DNA of 64,000 bases. Source: Chlorobiaceae bacterium (GTDB taxonomy: Bacteria > Bacteroidota > Chlorobiia > Chlorobiales > Chlorobiaceae). The stretch covers positions 1 through 64,000 of the forward strand of contig JAAXXI010000006.1 of the NCBI GenBank assembly GCA_013334565.1, read 5' to 3'. Under the pieces are notes generated by a model, which was not told where the DNA came from, searched no databases, and saw only the letters and a program-made list of their open reading frames with translations. Below are positions 1 to 9,860 of the stretch, one piece after another. A program made the translations under genes and the position numbers. Position 1 is the first letter of the stretch. Each line of letters opens with the position of its first letter.

Positions 1-1140
1 GCCCTCCGCAATTCGGTTTCAAAAGAGATCGCCGACATCAAGAAAAGCAGAACCGGTTCAGCCGATGAGCTGATCGTGAAGATGAAATCGGTTTCCGATG
101 AAATCACGGGAATGGACAGCACACTCGGGGAACTTGAAACGGAAATGGAATCCATTCTGCTCGGCCTGCCGAACAGGCTGCACCCTTCGGTCCCGACGGG
201 ACGATCGGCAGAAGATAACCTGGTCAGCAAGGGGCCAATCGAATTCAGCCACAACCTCGATTTCAAGCTGAAAAATCACCTTGAACTGGGCAAGTCGCTC
301 GGAATACTCGATTTCGAAAGGGGAGCGAAAATCAGCGGGGCAGGTTTCCCCGTCTATACCGGCAAGGGCGCACGGCTTGAACGCGCCCTCATCAACTTCA
401 TGCTCGATCACCATACGTCAAACGGCTACACCGAAATATTCCCTCCGTTTTTCGTGAACCGGGATTCGCTGAGGGGAACCGGACAGTGGCCCAAGTTCGC
501 CGACCAGGTATACTATATGCAGGAAGATGACCTCTATGCCATTCCAACGGCAGAAGTGCCGGTCACCAACCTGCACCGTGATGAAATGGTCGATGTCAAC
601 GCGCTTCCGATATCCTATGCCGCATACTCGGCCTGTTTCCGGCGTGAAGCGGGAAGCTATGGCAAGGATACCCGCGGGTTCCTGAGGGTGCACCAGTTCA
701 ACAAGGTTGAAATGGTCAAGTTCACCCGGCCGGAAAACTCATACGAAGCGCTCGAGGAGATCAGGGAAAGCGCCGAAGCCATCCTTGTTGCGCTGAAAAT
801 CCCCTACCGGGTCCTGCTGCTCTGCAGCGGCGATATCAGCGCGAATGCGGCTAAATGCTATGATATCGAAGTCTGGTCTCCGGCTGAAGGAAAGTTCCTC
901 GAAGCTTCGAGTTGCTCGAATTTCGAGGATTACCAGGCAAGGCGGGCAAATATCCGTTTCAAGCCGGACAGCAAGTCGAAACCCGAGTTCGTCCATACGC
1001 TGAACGGCTCGGGCCTTGCGACATCACGCCTTATGGTCTCTATCCTCGAACATTACCAGACACCCGAAGGCACGATCCGGGTCCCGGAAGTGCTCCAGCC
1101 CTACACCGGGTTCACCGAGATCGCTCAGGCGGCCGTCTGA
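1..1140 (+). CDS. serS: Seryl-tRNA synthetase, 5'-truncated by the window edge
   Basis: Charges tRNA(Ser) with serine in the cytoplasm. The reading frame is open from base 1, and the first residues ([15 protein letters not shown]) already read as the long coiled-coil tRNA-binding arm, so only a short N-terminal piece is missing. The class II catalytic core follows: motif 2 lies around the [14 protein letters not shown] segment (bases about 636-680) and motif 3 around [17 protein letters not shown] (bases about 1000-1050). The C-terminus overlaps the end of the convergent metX by 16 bp (1125-1140). The family assignment is firm. The true start lies outside the window. Confidence 0.96.
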   Translation, partial: ALRNSVSKEIADIKKSRTGSADELIVKMKSVSDEITGMDSTLGELETEMESILLGLPNRLHPSVPTGRSAEDNLVSKGPIEFSHNLDFKLKNHLELGKSLGILDFERGAKISGAGFPVYTGKGARLERALINFMLDHHTSNGYTEIFPPFFVNRDSLRGTGQWPKFADQVYYMQEDDLYAIPTAEVPVTNLHRDEMVDVNALPISYAAYSACFRREAGSYGKDTRGFLRVHQFNKVEMVKFTRPENSYEALEEIRESAEAILVALKIPYRVLLLCSGDISANAAKCYDIEVWSPAEGKFLEASSCSNFEDYQARRANIRFKPDSKSKPEFVHTLNGSGLATSRLMVSILEHYQTPEGTIRVPEVLQPYTGFTEIAQAAV

Positions 1141-2201
1141 GCTTCCCGGGCCCTGCGGTCAAGGAATTCCCTCACCATACGGCTCACCGTTTCCACGTCG
1201 ATCAGGAAGGCGTCGTGGCCGTATGGTTCCTCGAGGTAGAGCAGCTTCGAGTTCGGCATATGCTGCGCCAGTTCCTCCTGTTCTTCCTTCGGATAGAGCA
1301 CATCGGAATAGATAGAGAGGATCTCGACCGGCAAATGCATGGAACGGAGCACCTCCTCGTAGGCTCCCCTTCCCCTGGCAAGGTCATGCATATCCATCGC
1401 TTTCGTGAGGGTGACGTAGGTGTTCGCATCGAAACGCTCCACCAGCTTCCGCCCCTGGTGGTGGAGGTAGCTTTCTGCCTTGAAGGTGTTTCCCTGCTGG
1501 ATCTGTCTGCCGAAGCGCTGCTGGAAGTTCTCGAAGCTCCGGTAGCTGCACATCGCCATCATCCTTGCTGCGGCAAGGCCTCTCGAGGGCGGAAGGTCTT
1601 CGGTGTACCAGCCGTTGTTCCAGTCGCGGTCGGCAAAAATCGCCTGGCGCTGAGCTTCGCTCTGGGCGATGCACCATGCGGAATGGCGTCCCGAAGCGCC
1701 CATGGGCATGAGCGCCTCGACGACATCGGGATAGAGGAAACCCCATTCGAGCACCTGCATCCCTCCAAGCGAGGCACCTACGGCAAGCTTGACCCTGTGG
1801 ATACCAAGGGAGGCAAGCAGCCTTTGCTGCACATGCACCATGTCGCGGATGGTGATGAGCGGGAAATCGGGGCCGTAATTCCGGCCTGTCGCAGGGTCCA
1901 GGGAAACCGGCCCCGTCGTTCCGTAACAGCTGCCGAGTACATTGCTGCAGATGATGAAGTCCTGCGTTTCGTCAAACGCACCACCGGGGGAAAACATGCC
2001 TTCCCACCACGAGTCGGCATCGGCAGACCCGGTAAGCGCATGACAGACAAGAATGACGTTGTCTTTGCTGTCGTTGAGCGTCCCCCATGTCCTGTAAGCC
2101 ACGCGAAGAGAGGGAAGGCTTCCTCCAAGTTCGCAGAAATAGGGTTCGTCCGATTCGTAATATGTTGTCTTTTCCGATAAAAGTCCGGTATATGCTTTCA
2201 T
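1125..2201 (-). CDS. metX: Homoserine O-acetyltransferase
   Basis: Transfers an acetyl group from acetyl-CoA to homoserine, the activating step of methionine synthesis by direct sulfhydrylation. It is an alpha/beta-hydrolase with the nucleophile elbow GASLGGMQ, a late Asp in IYSDVLYP and a C-terminal His in YGHDAFL, which form the expected Ser-Asp-His triad. The ATG at 2201 gives 358 residues, normal for the family, and lies 4 bp after the metY stop. A longer in-frame start at 2264 would overlap metY by 59 bp and adds residues that do not look like the family. It is co-transcribed with metY and should therefore be under the upstream SAM riboswitch. Confidence 0.95.
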   Translation of the reverse strand: MKAYTGLLSEKTTYYESDEPYFCELGGSLPSLRVAYRTWGTLNDSKDNVILVCHALTGSADADSWWEGMFSPGGAFDETQDFIICSNVLGSCYGTTGPVSLDPATGRNYGPDFPLITIRDMVHVQQRLLASLGIHRVKLAVGASLGGMQVLEWGFLYPDVVEALMPMGASGRHSAWCIAQSEAQRQAIFADRDWNNGWYTEDLPPSRGLAAARMMAMCSYRSFENFQQRFGRQIQQGNTFKAESYLHHQGRKLVERFDANTYVTLTKAMDMHDLARGRGAYEEVLRSMHLPVEILSIYSDVLYPKEEQEELAQHMPNSKLLYLEEPYGHDAFLIDVETVSRMVREFLDRRAREAQTAA

Positions 2202-2205
2202 GCTC

Positions 2206-3522
<1,317 letters not shown>

Positions 3523-3605
3523 CTACCGGTCCCGAAACGCAGGAAACCAACCCCTGAAGGGTTTGCGGATATGTAAGGAGTGAGGTATGAAAATGCCGGG
3601 GCATG

Positions 3606-3714
3606 CATACCACCATCTTTCCCGGCATACGCCGGGTGGAATTGGCACCTCTCATTGGGAAATGAAGGTTGCCAAGGCTTCTCAGGGCCAGTCCCTCCGC
3701 CTTTCTGGATGATA
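3606..3714 (-). promoter_or_regulatory. SAM-I riboswitch (S-box) in the metY leader
   Basis: Read on the minus strand, the leader contains the S-box core GGCGGAGGGACTGGCCC, then GCCTTGGCAACC, then AGGTGCCAATTCC, in the conserved order. P1 can form between 3708-3713 and 3612-3617 (ATCATC with GATGGT, extendable). A GC-rich P4 stem (CCCGGC/GCCGGG) lies near 3620-3636. Just downstream, a GGTATG...CATACC hairpin (about 3585-3611) overlaps the extended 3' side of P1, and a small AACCC/GGGTT hairpin lies at 3548-3563. Neither is followed by a strong U-run, so the expression platform may act on translation rather than termination. Confidence 0.95.
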
Positions 3715-3824
3715 GCTGGAAAACAAATAAAAGAACGTTAAGTTCGATTAACATACGACAGGGAATGCTATTTTACAAGTCGCCTGAATAAAACACGTTA
3801 GAAAAACCACACTCCATTCCCGCA

Positions 3825-5156
3825 ATGAAAAGCGCTCGCGAACTTGCCCTCAGGGTCCTCCAGGCCATCGATACCGGCAAATCGAAATCGGACAGCCTGC
3901 TGCACAAGGCCCTCGGCGAATCAAAACTGGAACGCAACGAACGAGCGCTTGCCACCGGCATTGTCTACGGCGTGCTCAGGTACCGGATGCGGCTCGATTT
4001 CATCATCGGTCGTTTCTATCACCACGATTTTTCGAAAGCGGCACCGGTCCTGCAGAACATCCTGAGGATCGGTGCGTTCCAGCTCCTTTACCTCGACAAG
4101 GTCCCGGGCTGGGCCGCAGTGAACGAAAGCGTGAAACTTGCCCGGAAATACAAGGGCGAACGGATGGCGAAACTCACCAACGGCGTCCTGCGCAAAATCA
4201 CTCCCGAAAACGTACACATCGAGGAATGGCTTCAGGAAAAAGAGCTTCCGGAACGCTATGCGCTCCTCCACTCACACCCGCAGTGGCTGGTCGAACGATG
4301 GCTGAGCGCCTTCGGCAGCGAAAAATGCCTCTCCATGCTTGATTACGACAACAAACCGCCCCTGTTCGGCTTCAGGGTGAACCGCCTGAAAACATCTCCG
4401 GAGGAGTTTTTTTCCAATGCCTCTGTTACTGGCGCTGAGCTCGAGGCCTGCCCCCTCGACCATTTCTTCTTCTCGAAGGATTTCAGCAGCTTCGAAACCG
4501 CGGTAAGGGAGGGGCTGCTGTCGGTACAGAACCCAACCCAGGCCTTGGCCTGCCTCCTCCTGAACCCTTCGCCCGGAAGCACGGTGCTCGACCTGTGCGC
4601 GGCACCCGGCGGGAAATCCGGCATGATGGCGGAAATGATGATGAACACCGGTTCGATCACCTCCATCGACCGCTTTGAACAGAAACTGCAGAAACTCGCA
4701 ACCCATGCACAAGCCCTCGGGATTTCGATCATACAAACCAGGGCCGCGGATGCAAGGAGCTACCGTCCTGAAGTGAAGCCCCGTTTCATCCTGCTTGACG
4801 CACCCTGCTCAGGCAGCGGCGTGCTCGGCCGGAGAGCGGAACTGAGATGGAAAATCGACGGGAAAATGCTTCGGGAACTTGCAGAGCTGCAGCGGGAGCT
4901 GCTGGAGCATGCCGCAACGATACTCGATGAAGGGGGGGCCCTCGTCTATGCCACCTGTTCGGTAGAACCGGAAGAAAATGCCCTTCAGACAGCCTCGTTC
5001 CTCGAAAGGCACCCTGAGTTTGAAATCGATACCGACTGCAGCGGTATTCCCGAACAGTTCAGGAACAGTGCGGAAAAAAACGGATATCTCATGACCCTTC
5101 CGGGCGATCTGCCTGGATTTGACGGGGGGTTCTGCCAGAGACTGAGGAAGATCTGA
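3825..5156 (+). CDS. rsmB: 16S rRNA (cytosine-967-C5) methyltransferase RsmB
   Basis: Methylates C967 of 16S rRNA using S-adenosylmethionine. The N-terminal about 140 residues form a NusB-like RNA-binding domain (starting SARELALRVLQAID). The C-terminal half is the Rossmann methyltransferase with the SAM motif LDLCAAPGGKSGMM (about residue 253), the motif IV catalytic region LLDAPCSGSGVLGRR and the motif VI cysteine in YATCSVEPEEN. The length of 443 residues is typical. The gene stands alone on the plus strand, divergent from metY, and ends only 24 bp from the convergent deaminase gene. The intervening sequence carries one copy of the local CGATC-type repeat. Confidence 0.95.
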   Translation: MKSARELALRVLQAIDTGKSKSDSLLHKALGESKLERNERALATGIVYGVLRYRMRLDFIIGRFYHHDFSKAAPVLQNILRIGAFQLLYLDKVPGWAAVNESVKLARKYKGERMAKLTNGVLRKITPENVHIEEWLQEKELPERYALLHSHPQWLVERWLSAFGSEKCLSMLDYDNKPPLFGFRVNRLKTSPEEFFSNASVTGAELEACPLDHFFFSKDFSSFETAVREGLLSVQNPTQALACLLLNPSPGSTVLDLCAAPGGKSGMMAEMMMNTGSITSIDRFEQKLQKLATHAQALGISIIQTRAADARSYRPEVKPRFILLDAPCSGSGVLGRRAELRWKIDGKMLRELAELQRELLEHAATILDEGGALVYATCSVEPEENALQTASFLERHPEFEIDTDCSGIPEQFRNSAEKNGYLMTLPGDLPGFDGGFCQRLRKI

Positions 5157-5180
5157 CTGATCGGTCGGATCGGGCCGATT
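5149..5180. repeat. Short CGATC-type repeat, copy 1
   Basis: The junction between the convergent rsmB and deaminase genes reads as near-tandem GATCGGTCGGATCGG units ending in GGGCCGAT. The same words recur at 5643-5670, 5826-5848, about 6079-6112 and 6529-6567, all clustered around the four-helix-bundle gene. It has some dyad symmetry and could act as a bidirectional terminator, but it has no T-tract. Confidence 0.6.
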
Positions 5181-5627
5181 TCACTCGTTGCCCGCTATAT
5201 CCTCGTCCCACAAATCCGGCCGGGACCTGATGAATTCGCTCATGAGCGTCATACAGGGCTCATCCTGGAGCAGCGCGACTTCGACACCATGTTCCAGCAG
5301 GAAAGGGATATTCCCCCGGAAATTCCTGTCCTCTCCCACGACCACGCGCCTGATACCGAAGTGCACGATCGTACCGGAACACATCATGCAGGGAGAGAGG
5401 GTCGTATAGAGGGTGACGTCTTCGTACCGGGTCCTCCTTCCGGCCTTTCGGATGCAGTCCATTTCGCCATGCGAGACAGGATCGCCGTCCTGAACGCGCC
5501 TGTTGTGCCCTGAAGCGATAACGCGGCCATTTTCGACCATGACCGCGCCAACAGGGACTCCCCCCTCTTCATAACTTTTCCTGGCCTGCTCCCACGCCAG
5601 CCTCATATAATCGCTGTCAGTGTTCAT
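5181..5627 (-). CDS. Cytosine deaminase of the yeast Fcy1 type (zinc-dependent)
   Basis: Small cytidine-deaminase-fold enzyme that probably converts cytosine to uracil for pyrimidine salvage. The zinc site is HGE (in PVSHGEMD) plus PCxxC (in TLYTTLSPCMMC). The resemblance to yeast Fcy1, recalled from memory, runs through the whole chain: EGGVPVG, the GHN-x-R segment, VVGEDRNF and a C-terminal RPDLWDEDI. This favours cytosine deaminase over tRNA adenosine deaminase TadA or guanine deaminase. The ATG at 5627 has AGGAAAAC just upstream. An in-frame ATG at 5675 would add 16 residues encoded by the CGATC-type repeat and is unlikely. The exact substrate has not been shown. Confidence 0.78.
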   Translation of the reverse strand: MNTDSDYMRLAWEQARKSYEEGGVPVGAVMVENGRVIASGHNRRVQDGDPVSHGEMDCIRKAGRRTRYEDVTLYTTLSPCMMCSGTIVHFGIRRVVVGEDRNFRGNIPFLLEHGVEVALLQDEPCMTLMSEFIRSRPDLWDEDIAGNE

Positions 5628-5642
5628 GGTGTTTTCCTGGTT

Positions 5643-5670
5643 GGGCCGATACGACCGATCGGTCTGATCC
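5643..5670. repeat. Short CGATC-type repeat, copy 2
   Basis: GGGCCGAT followed by CGACCGATCGGTCTGATCC lies just upstream of the deaminase start, between it and the end of the four-helix-bundle gene. It shares GGGCCGAT and CGATCGGTC words with the copy at 5149-5180. Confidence 0.6.
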
Positions 5671-5696
5671 TTCATGTTAAAAATACCATGAAAACC

Positions 5697-6458
5697 TCAG
5701 ACTTCAACACTCCCGTTGCATTCAGGATAACCGGTACAGCCAAAGAACTGCCTGCCGGCACTGTTGCCTTTCCGTACCGTACGCAATACCATCGTTTTAC
5801 CGCATTTCGGACAAAGAGGAGGAGGATCGGACTGATCGGACATATCCTGTTTCTTTCTGTTCCGTTCTGCAAGACGTGCTGCTGAAAGCTGCCCGCTGTA
5901 ACCCCCGTCTTCGATGAACTCCCGTTCAAGAGCTTCAATCTTGCGGTCGAGAAGCCAGATTGCCTGGTGGATCAGGCATATGATGGCATTTGCCCTGATC
6001 GATGGTTCCGCGTGTTCAAGCCATCGCTTATACCGTGAATAGTGTTTATCGTCGGAGTTCCGTGTGGCGGACTGTTCTGTCCGATTGAACTGATCGGCCT
6101 TATCTGACTGATTTTCGGCGCGAACCTTTCTCACCTCCATGGCTTCCGGCGAATCGTATGCCCACTGCGGCAGGCCCCTGTGGCGCAAATAATCCTCATA
6201 ATCGAGCAGCAGTTCTTCAAGGCTGGATCTGGCGACATTTACCAGTCTCAGCTCTGTCTGCGACGAGGCCGAGGATGCCCTGCTTCCCTCTGCAATGTTC
6301 TGCCGGCCGCTTCTGGCAGCCTGGGTCATCCGGTCACAAATACGCGACCGCGCATCAAGGTATTGTTCACAAAACCGCCAGGTCGCATCGTAAATGACCG
6401 TTGCCATCTGGAAACTCCTCAGTTCACGATAACCTCCTCCGGGCCTGATCCTTCCCAT
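5697..6458 (-). CDS. Four-helix-bundle (23S rRNA intervening-sequence type) protein with suffix domain and topoisomerase-type zinc finger
   Basis: The N-terminal about 105 residues match the four-helix-bundle family first known from 23S rRNA intervening sequences (YRELRSFQMATVIYDAT, QAARSGRQNIAEGSR). A second helical suffix domain follows (SRYKRWLEHAEPSIRANAI to EFIEDGG). The C-terminus is a C4 zinc finger of the topoisomerase type, CPKCG...CTGYPEC. Two low-complexity linkers (around NQSDKADQFNRTEQ and MSDQSDPPP) are encoded by copies of the CGATC-type repeat that also lies outside the gene. The ATG at 6458 has GGAGAGG just upstream. The function of the family is unknown. It is not inside an rRNA gene here. 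Confidence 0.8.
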   Translation of the reverse strand: MGRIRPGGGYRELRSFQMATVIYDATWRFCEQYLDARSRICDRMTQAARSGRQNIAEGSRASSASSQTELRLVNVARSSLEELLLDYEDYLRHRGLPQWAYDSPEAMEVRKVRAENQSDKADQFNRTEQSATRNSDDKHYSRYKRWLEHAEPSIRANAIICLIHQAIWLLDRKIEALEREFIEDGGYSGQLSAARLAERNRKKQDMSDQSDPPPLCPKCGKTMVLRTVRKGNSAGRQFFGCTGYPECNGSVEV

Positions 6459-6528
6459 ATCCTCTCCGATGTTTTTTTTTCAATGCGGCGCCTTTCAATA
6501 TTACGCAATATTTTCGTTTTTTACAATT

Positions 6529-6567
6529 TACCCGACCTATCCGACCCATCCGACCGATCTCTCCGAT
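6529..6567. repeat. Short CGATC-type repeat, copy 5 (intergenic)
   Basis: A run of loosely tandem units (CCGACCTAT, CCGACCCAT, CCGACCGAT, CTCTCCGATTA) lies between the divergent four-helix-bundle gene and xerD. It has the same word content as the copies at 5149, 5643, 5826 and 6079. The last two lie inside the four-helix-bundle reading frame. Confidence 0.6.
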
Positions 6568-6613
6568 TATTGTCATATCTTTCTTTCTTTAAACACCCGC
6601 ACCTTGCAACCAT

Positions 6614-7522
6614 ATGCCTGAAGCCAGTTCCATAAAGGTGCTCGAAAGCTTCCTCGACTACCTTTCCATCGAACGGAACTTTTCGGAAAACACCCGGCTC
6701 TCTTACCGGAACGATCTCGAACGCTACCTTCGCTTCATGGAGGACCGGCAGAAAGCGCTCGCGGACATCAGGCCGGCCCATGTCCAGGAGTTCATTTCCT
6801 GCCTGCACGCTGCCGGGCTCGAGGCAAGTTCACTGGCCAGAAACGTTTCCGCGATCCGCTCATTCCATAAATTTCTTTCAAGGGAAAGGCTGCTTGGCAC
6901 AAACCCTGCCGAGAACCTGCACCAGCCGAAACAGTCACGATACCTTCCGGCAGTCCTGTCGCCGGAAGAGACATTGCGGGTCCTCGAAGCACCCATGAAA
7001 CAGGAACCTCGCGGGAAATTCGACCTCAGGGACAAAGCGGTCCTCGAGATCCTTTATGCAACCGGGATACGGGTAAGCGAACTGGTTGAGCTGCGTTTGC
7101 AGGACCTTTTTTTCGATGCCGGTTTTGCGAGGATTTTCGGCAAAGGCTCGAAAGAACGGCTCGTTCCGGCAGGACGCTCCGCAATCGAATGGACGACACG
7201 ATATGTCAGCGAGCAGCGTATCTCGCTCACTTCGCGTGATTCCGAAGATTATATTTTTCTGAACGCACGAGGGAAAAAACTTTCACGGATGGCCATATTC
7301 AACATCGTGCGGCAGTATGCAGCCGGTGCCGGAATAACAAAAGAGATCAGCCCGCACACCTTCCGACACACGTTCGCAACCCACCTGCTCGAAGGAGGTG
7401 CAGACCTTCGTTCGGTGCAGGAGATGCTCGGGCACAGCTCGATCAGCACCACGCAGATTTACACCCACATCGACAGGTCCTTCATCAAGGAAGTGCACAG
7501 GACTTTCCATCCGAGGGGCTGA
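6614..7522 (+). CDS. xerD: Tyrosine recombinase XerD/XerC family
   Basis: Site-specific recombinase that resolves chromosome dimers at dif. The 302-residue protein has the SAM-like N-terminal core-binding domain (FLDYLSIERNFSENTRLSYRN) and the catalytic domain with the expected residues: Arg in YATGIRVSEL, Lys in GKGSKERLVP, HxxR in HTFRHTFATHLLEGG, the late His in LGHSSISTTQIYTH, and the Tyr nucleophile in that same segment. The length and the lack of adjacent mobile-element genes favour a housekeeping Xer protein over an integrase. Which of the two Xer partners it is cannot be decided from the sequence alone. Confidence 0.9.
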   Translation: MPEASSIKVLESFLDYLSIERNFSENTRLSYRNDLERYLRFMEDRQKALADIRPAHVQEFISCLHAAGLEASSLARNVSAIRSFHKFLSRERLLGTNPAENLHQPKQSRYLPAVLSPEETLRVLEAPMKQEPRGKFDLRDKAVLEILYATGIRVSELVELRLQDLFFDAGFARIFGKGSKERLVPAGRSAIEWTTRYVSEQRISLTSRDSEDYIFLNARGKKLSRMAIFNIVRQYAAGAGITKEISPHTFRHTFATHLLEGGADLRSVQEMLGHSSISTTQIYTHIDRSFIKEVHRTFHPRG

Positions 7523-7531
7523 AATCCGGGA

Positions 7532-8020
7532 TCAGATAATCCAGGTATCCTGGCGCTCCATGATCAGTTTTTTCCTGTCATGGCTCTCCATTTCGATCCT
7601 GAACGCTTCGAGGCTCAGATTGATATCCGCGAAAAAGAAAACCAGCGTTCCGCTCAGACAGAACATGCTCGCCGTGAAAATTGCTGCGATGACCATCGGA
7701 AAGTCGAAATCGGCAAGTGCGCTGAAAAACAGCAGGATGATCAGGACCGAAGCACCGAAACAGGTCATGCATGCAAGCAGGATCGCCGTCCTGATATATC
7801 TCGCCCGTTTCCAGAGAATGGCGACCTCCCTGTTTATCCTCAGGACATACTGTTCCGGCTTCGATTCGAGGTCATCGAGGAGGGCCCGGGAGCGGTCGAT
7901 GATCCGCCCGAGCCTGTTTGTCATGGTAAGAAGAAGAAGACCGAGGCCTGAAATTAGGATCATAGGGCCGATCGAGGTCTGAAGCACAGGGACGATCTCC
8001 CTGAAGGTATGGATGGACAT
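7532..8020 (-). CDS. DUF2721 family membrane protein
   Basis: A 162-residue protein with three predicted membrane helices: GPMILISGLGLLLLTMTNRL (about 18-37), IRTAILLACMTCFGASVLIILL (about 76-98) and FPMVIAAIFTASMFCLSGTLVFFF (about 106-130). An NRLGRIIDRSRALLDDLE segment following the first helix is characteristic of DUF2721. It ends 9 bp from the end of the convergent xerD. No function is known for the family, and the neighbours do not suggest one. Confidence 0.82.
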   Translation of the reverse strand: MSIHTFREIVPVLQTSIGPMILISGLGLLLLTMTNRLGRIIDRSRALLDDLESKPEQYVLRINREVAILWKRARYIRTAILLACMTCFGASVLIILLFFSALADFDFPMVIAAIFTASMFCLSGTLVFFFADINLSLEAFRIEMESHDRKKLIMERQDTWII

Positions 8021-8174
8021 GAAACGTTTTCTTATTAATATTCCGAACTGCTCTGCACATCATGCGCTTTAAAATCAGCACACCGTAACAATTCAAAATA
8101 GAAATAGATAACTGCCGGGCAACCCCGGAATGATGTTTTTGCAAAAAAGACACCGATCCCCGAACGGGTTTCTT

Positions 8175-9578
8175 TCACTTTTTGAGTGAAGCCAGATCGA
8201 TAATTTCTCCCGCCTGGGGAATCGAAGCGGCCAGGCCAAGCTTGTCCATAATTTTCTGCCTGAAAATTTTCTTGACCTCCTCATCGCCATGCACCACATA
8301 AACCGACGGATTACTGCGAAAACCGCCCAGCCAGCGCAGCAGGTCATCCTGGTCGCCATGGGCAGACAATCCCCCGATCGTATGCAGGGTCGCCCTGACC
8401 GGTAATGACGTTCCGTGTATCGTCACCTGTTCGGCACCTTCGACAAGCTGCCTGCCGAGTGTGCCTTCCGCCTGGTACCCGGTGATGATCACCGAACATT
8501 CCGGGCGGCTGATGTTATGCTTGAGATGGTGCAGGACCCGTCCTCCGTTGCACATGCCGCTTCCTGCAATGATGATCGCGCCGGTCCTGATGGAATTGAT
8601 CGCCTGCGACTGGTCGGCCCTCGAGGTCATGTGCAGGTTTTTCAGCAACGGCATGCCTTTGTGACCGTTCCGGAACAACAGGGCTTCCTCGTCATAGAGC
8701 TCGGGATAGTCCCAGTAGATCCTGCTGGCCTCGATGGCCATGGGGCTGTCGAGAAAGACCTGCCAGCGCTCGAGGTTCCATGCATCGAAATTTTGGGCGA
8801 AAAGATAGAGCAGTTCCTGGCTTCTGCCGATGGCAAATGCCGGGATCAGGATATTGCCGCACCGATCGCATGCCGAACCGATGATCCCCCCGATTTCGGC
8901 AAGGGTCTCGGGAAGTTCCCGGTGAAGCCTGTCCCCATAGGTACTTTCGACAATCACCGCATCCGCTTCGTCGATTGCGTCCGGATCTTTCAGAATCGGG
9001 CTGCCATACTGGCCAAGATCGCCGCTGAATACGAGCTTTCTCGTTACTCCCCCTTCTTCGATCCATACCTCGACACAGGCAGAACCGAGAATATGCCCCG
9101 CGTCCTGGAAACGGACCGAAATGCCCGGAAGGATCTCCTTTTTCACATGGTAGGGCATCCCGGAGAGCGTTTCAAGGGCCCGGAGGGCGTCCTCGCGGGT
9201 GTAGAGCGGCTCGGCATGCAGGTCCTTGCGCGTTTCGGGTTGCTTCCTGCGGTAAGCTGCGTCGCTCTCCGCAAGCGATGCCGAATCAAGCAACAGCACT
9301 CTGCACAGGTCTATTGTCGCCTGCTGCGTATAGACAGGCCCTCTGAAGCCGTGTTTGACAAGAAGCGGCAGGCGTCCGGAATGATCGATGTGGCCATGGC
9401 TGAGGACTACAGCATCGAGCGATGAGGGATCGAAGGGAAATGAAGATCGGTTGAGGGCTTCCTCTTCTTTCTTCCCCTGGATGAGGCCGCAATCGAGAAG
9501 GAGAGTGCGACCGGCTGCCCTGAGGATATGGCATGAACCGGTAACTCTCTGTGTCGCGCCGTAAAACTGAAGTTCCAT
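8175..9578 (-). CDS. Metallo-beta-lactamase-fold hydrolase with beta-CASP domain (RNA-processing type)
   Basis: Likely a zinc-dependent nuclease of the CPSF-73/RNase J-like superfamily. Visible motifs are the HxHxDH zinc site in VVLSHGHIDHSG (about residue 59), an Asp in FSGDLGQYGSPI, a beta-CASP insert (about residues 200-370, with ESTYGDR and GSGMCNGGRVLHHL) and a C-terminal GLSAHGDQDDLL followed by the HGDEE segment. Its 467 residues fit the single-domain bacterial form without a KH domain. It stands alone between DUF2721 and the deaD terminator. The in vivo substrate is unknown. Confidence 0.85.
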   Translation of the reverse strand: MELQFYGATQRVTGSCHILRAAGRTLLLDCGLIQGKKEEEALNRSSFPFDPSSLDAVVLSHGHIDHSGRLPLLVKHGFRGPVYTQQATIDLCRVLLLDSASLAESDAAYRRKQPETRKDLHAEPLYTREDALRALETLSGMPYHVKKEILPGISVRFQDAGHILGSACVEVWIEEGGVTRKLVFSGDLGQYGSPILKDPDAIDEADAVIVESTYGDRLHRELPETLAEIGGIIGSACDRCGNILIPAFAIGRSQELLYLFAQNFDAWNLERWQVFLDSPMAIEASRIYWDYPELYDEEALLFRNGHKGMPLLKNLHMTSRADQSQAINSIRTGAIIIAGSGMCNGGRVLHHLKHNISRPECSVIITGYQAEGTLGRQLVEGAEQVTIHGTSLPVRATLHTIGGLSAHGDQDDLLRWLGGFRSNPSVYVVHGDEEVKKIFRQKIMDKLGLAASIPQAGEIIDLASLKK

Positions 9579-9763
9579 GGTTGCCTCCGTGTGTTCCTGA
9601 TTGGCTCTTGCCAGCGATGAGCGTACGATATTGCCGGATTCAGGAATGCCTCAGTATTTCCGAAACCGGCATTTTCATTACTGAAATATAATGATTAAAA
9701 CAGTCGGTAACGCAGGGGTGCGGATCGTCGAATGAGACAGGAAAGAAAACCTGTGAAGAAAAA

Positions 9764-9797
9764 AACAAAAAAAACGGGGAGATAAATCCCCCCGTCA
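9764..9797 (-). terminator. Rho-independent terminator after the DEAD-box helicase gene
   Basis: On the minus strand a stem of ACGGGG paired with CCCCGT, with an AT-rich loop, is followed directly by a run of T residues. It lies about 65 bp after the helicase stop codon. Confidence 0.8.
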
Positions 9798-9860
9798 TGA
9801 ACAGCTTTCTACGGACAAAACCGTATCGGAAAATGAAAAGACAGCGAAGCCTTTTGACGC

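Noticed and set aside
912-2180. 422-codon plus-strand reading frame across the end of serS and all of metX
   Set aside because: It is the antisense shadow of metX; the metX product has full family motifs and the shadow has none.
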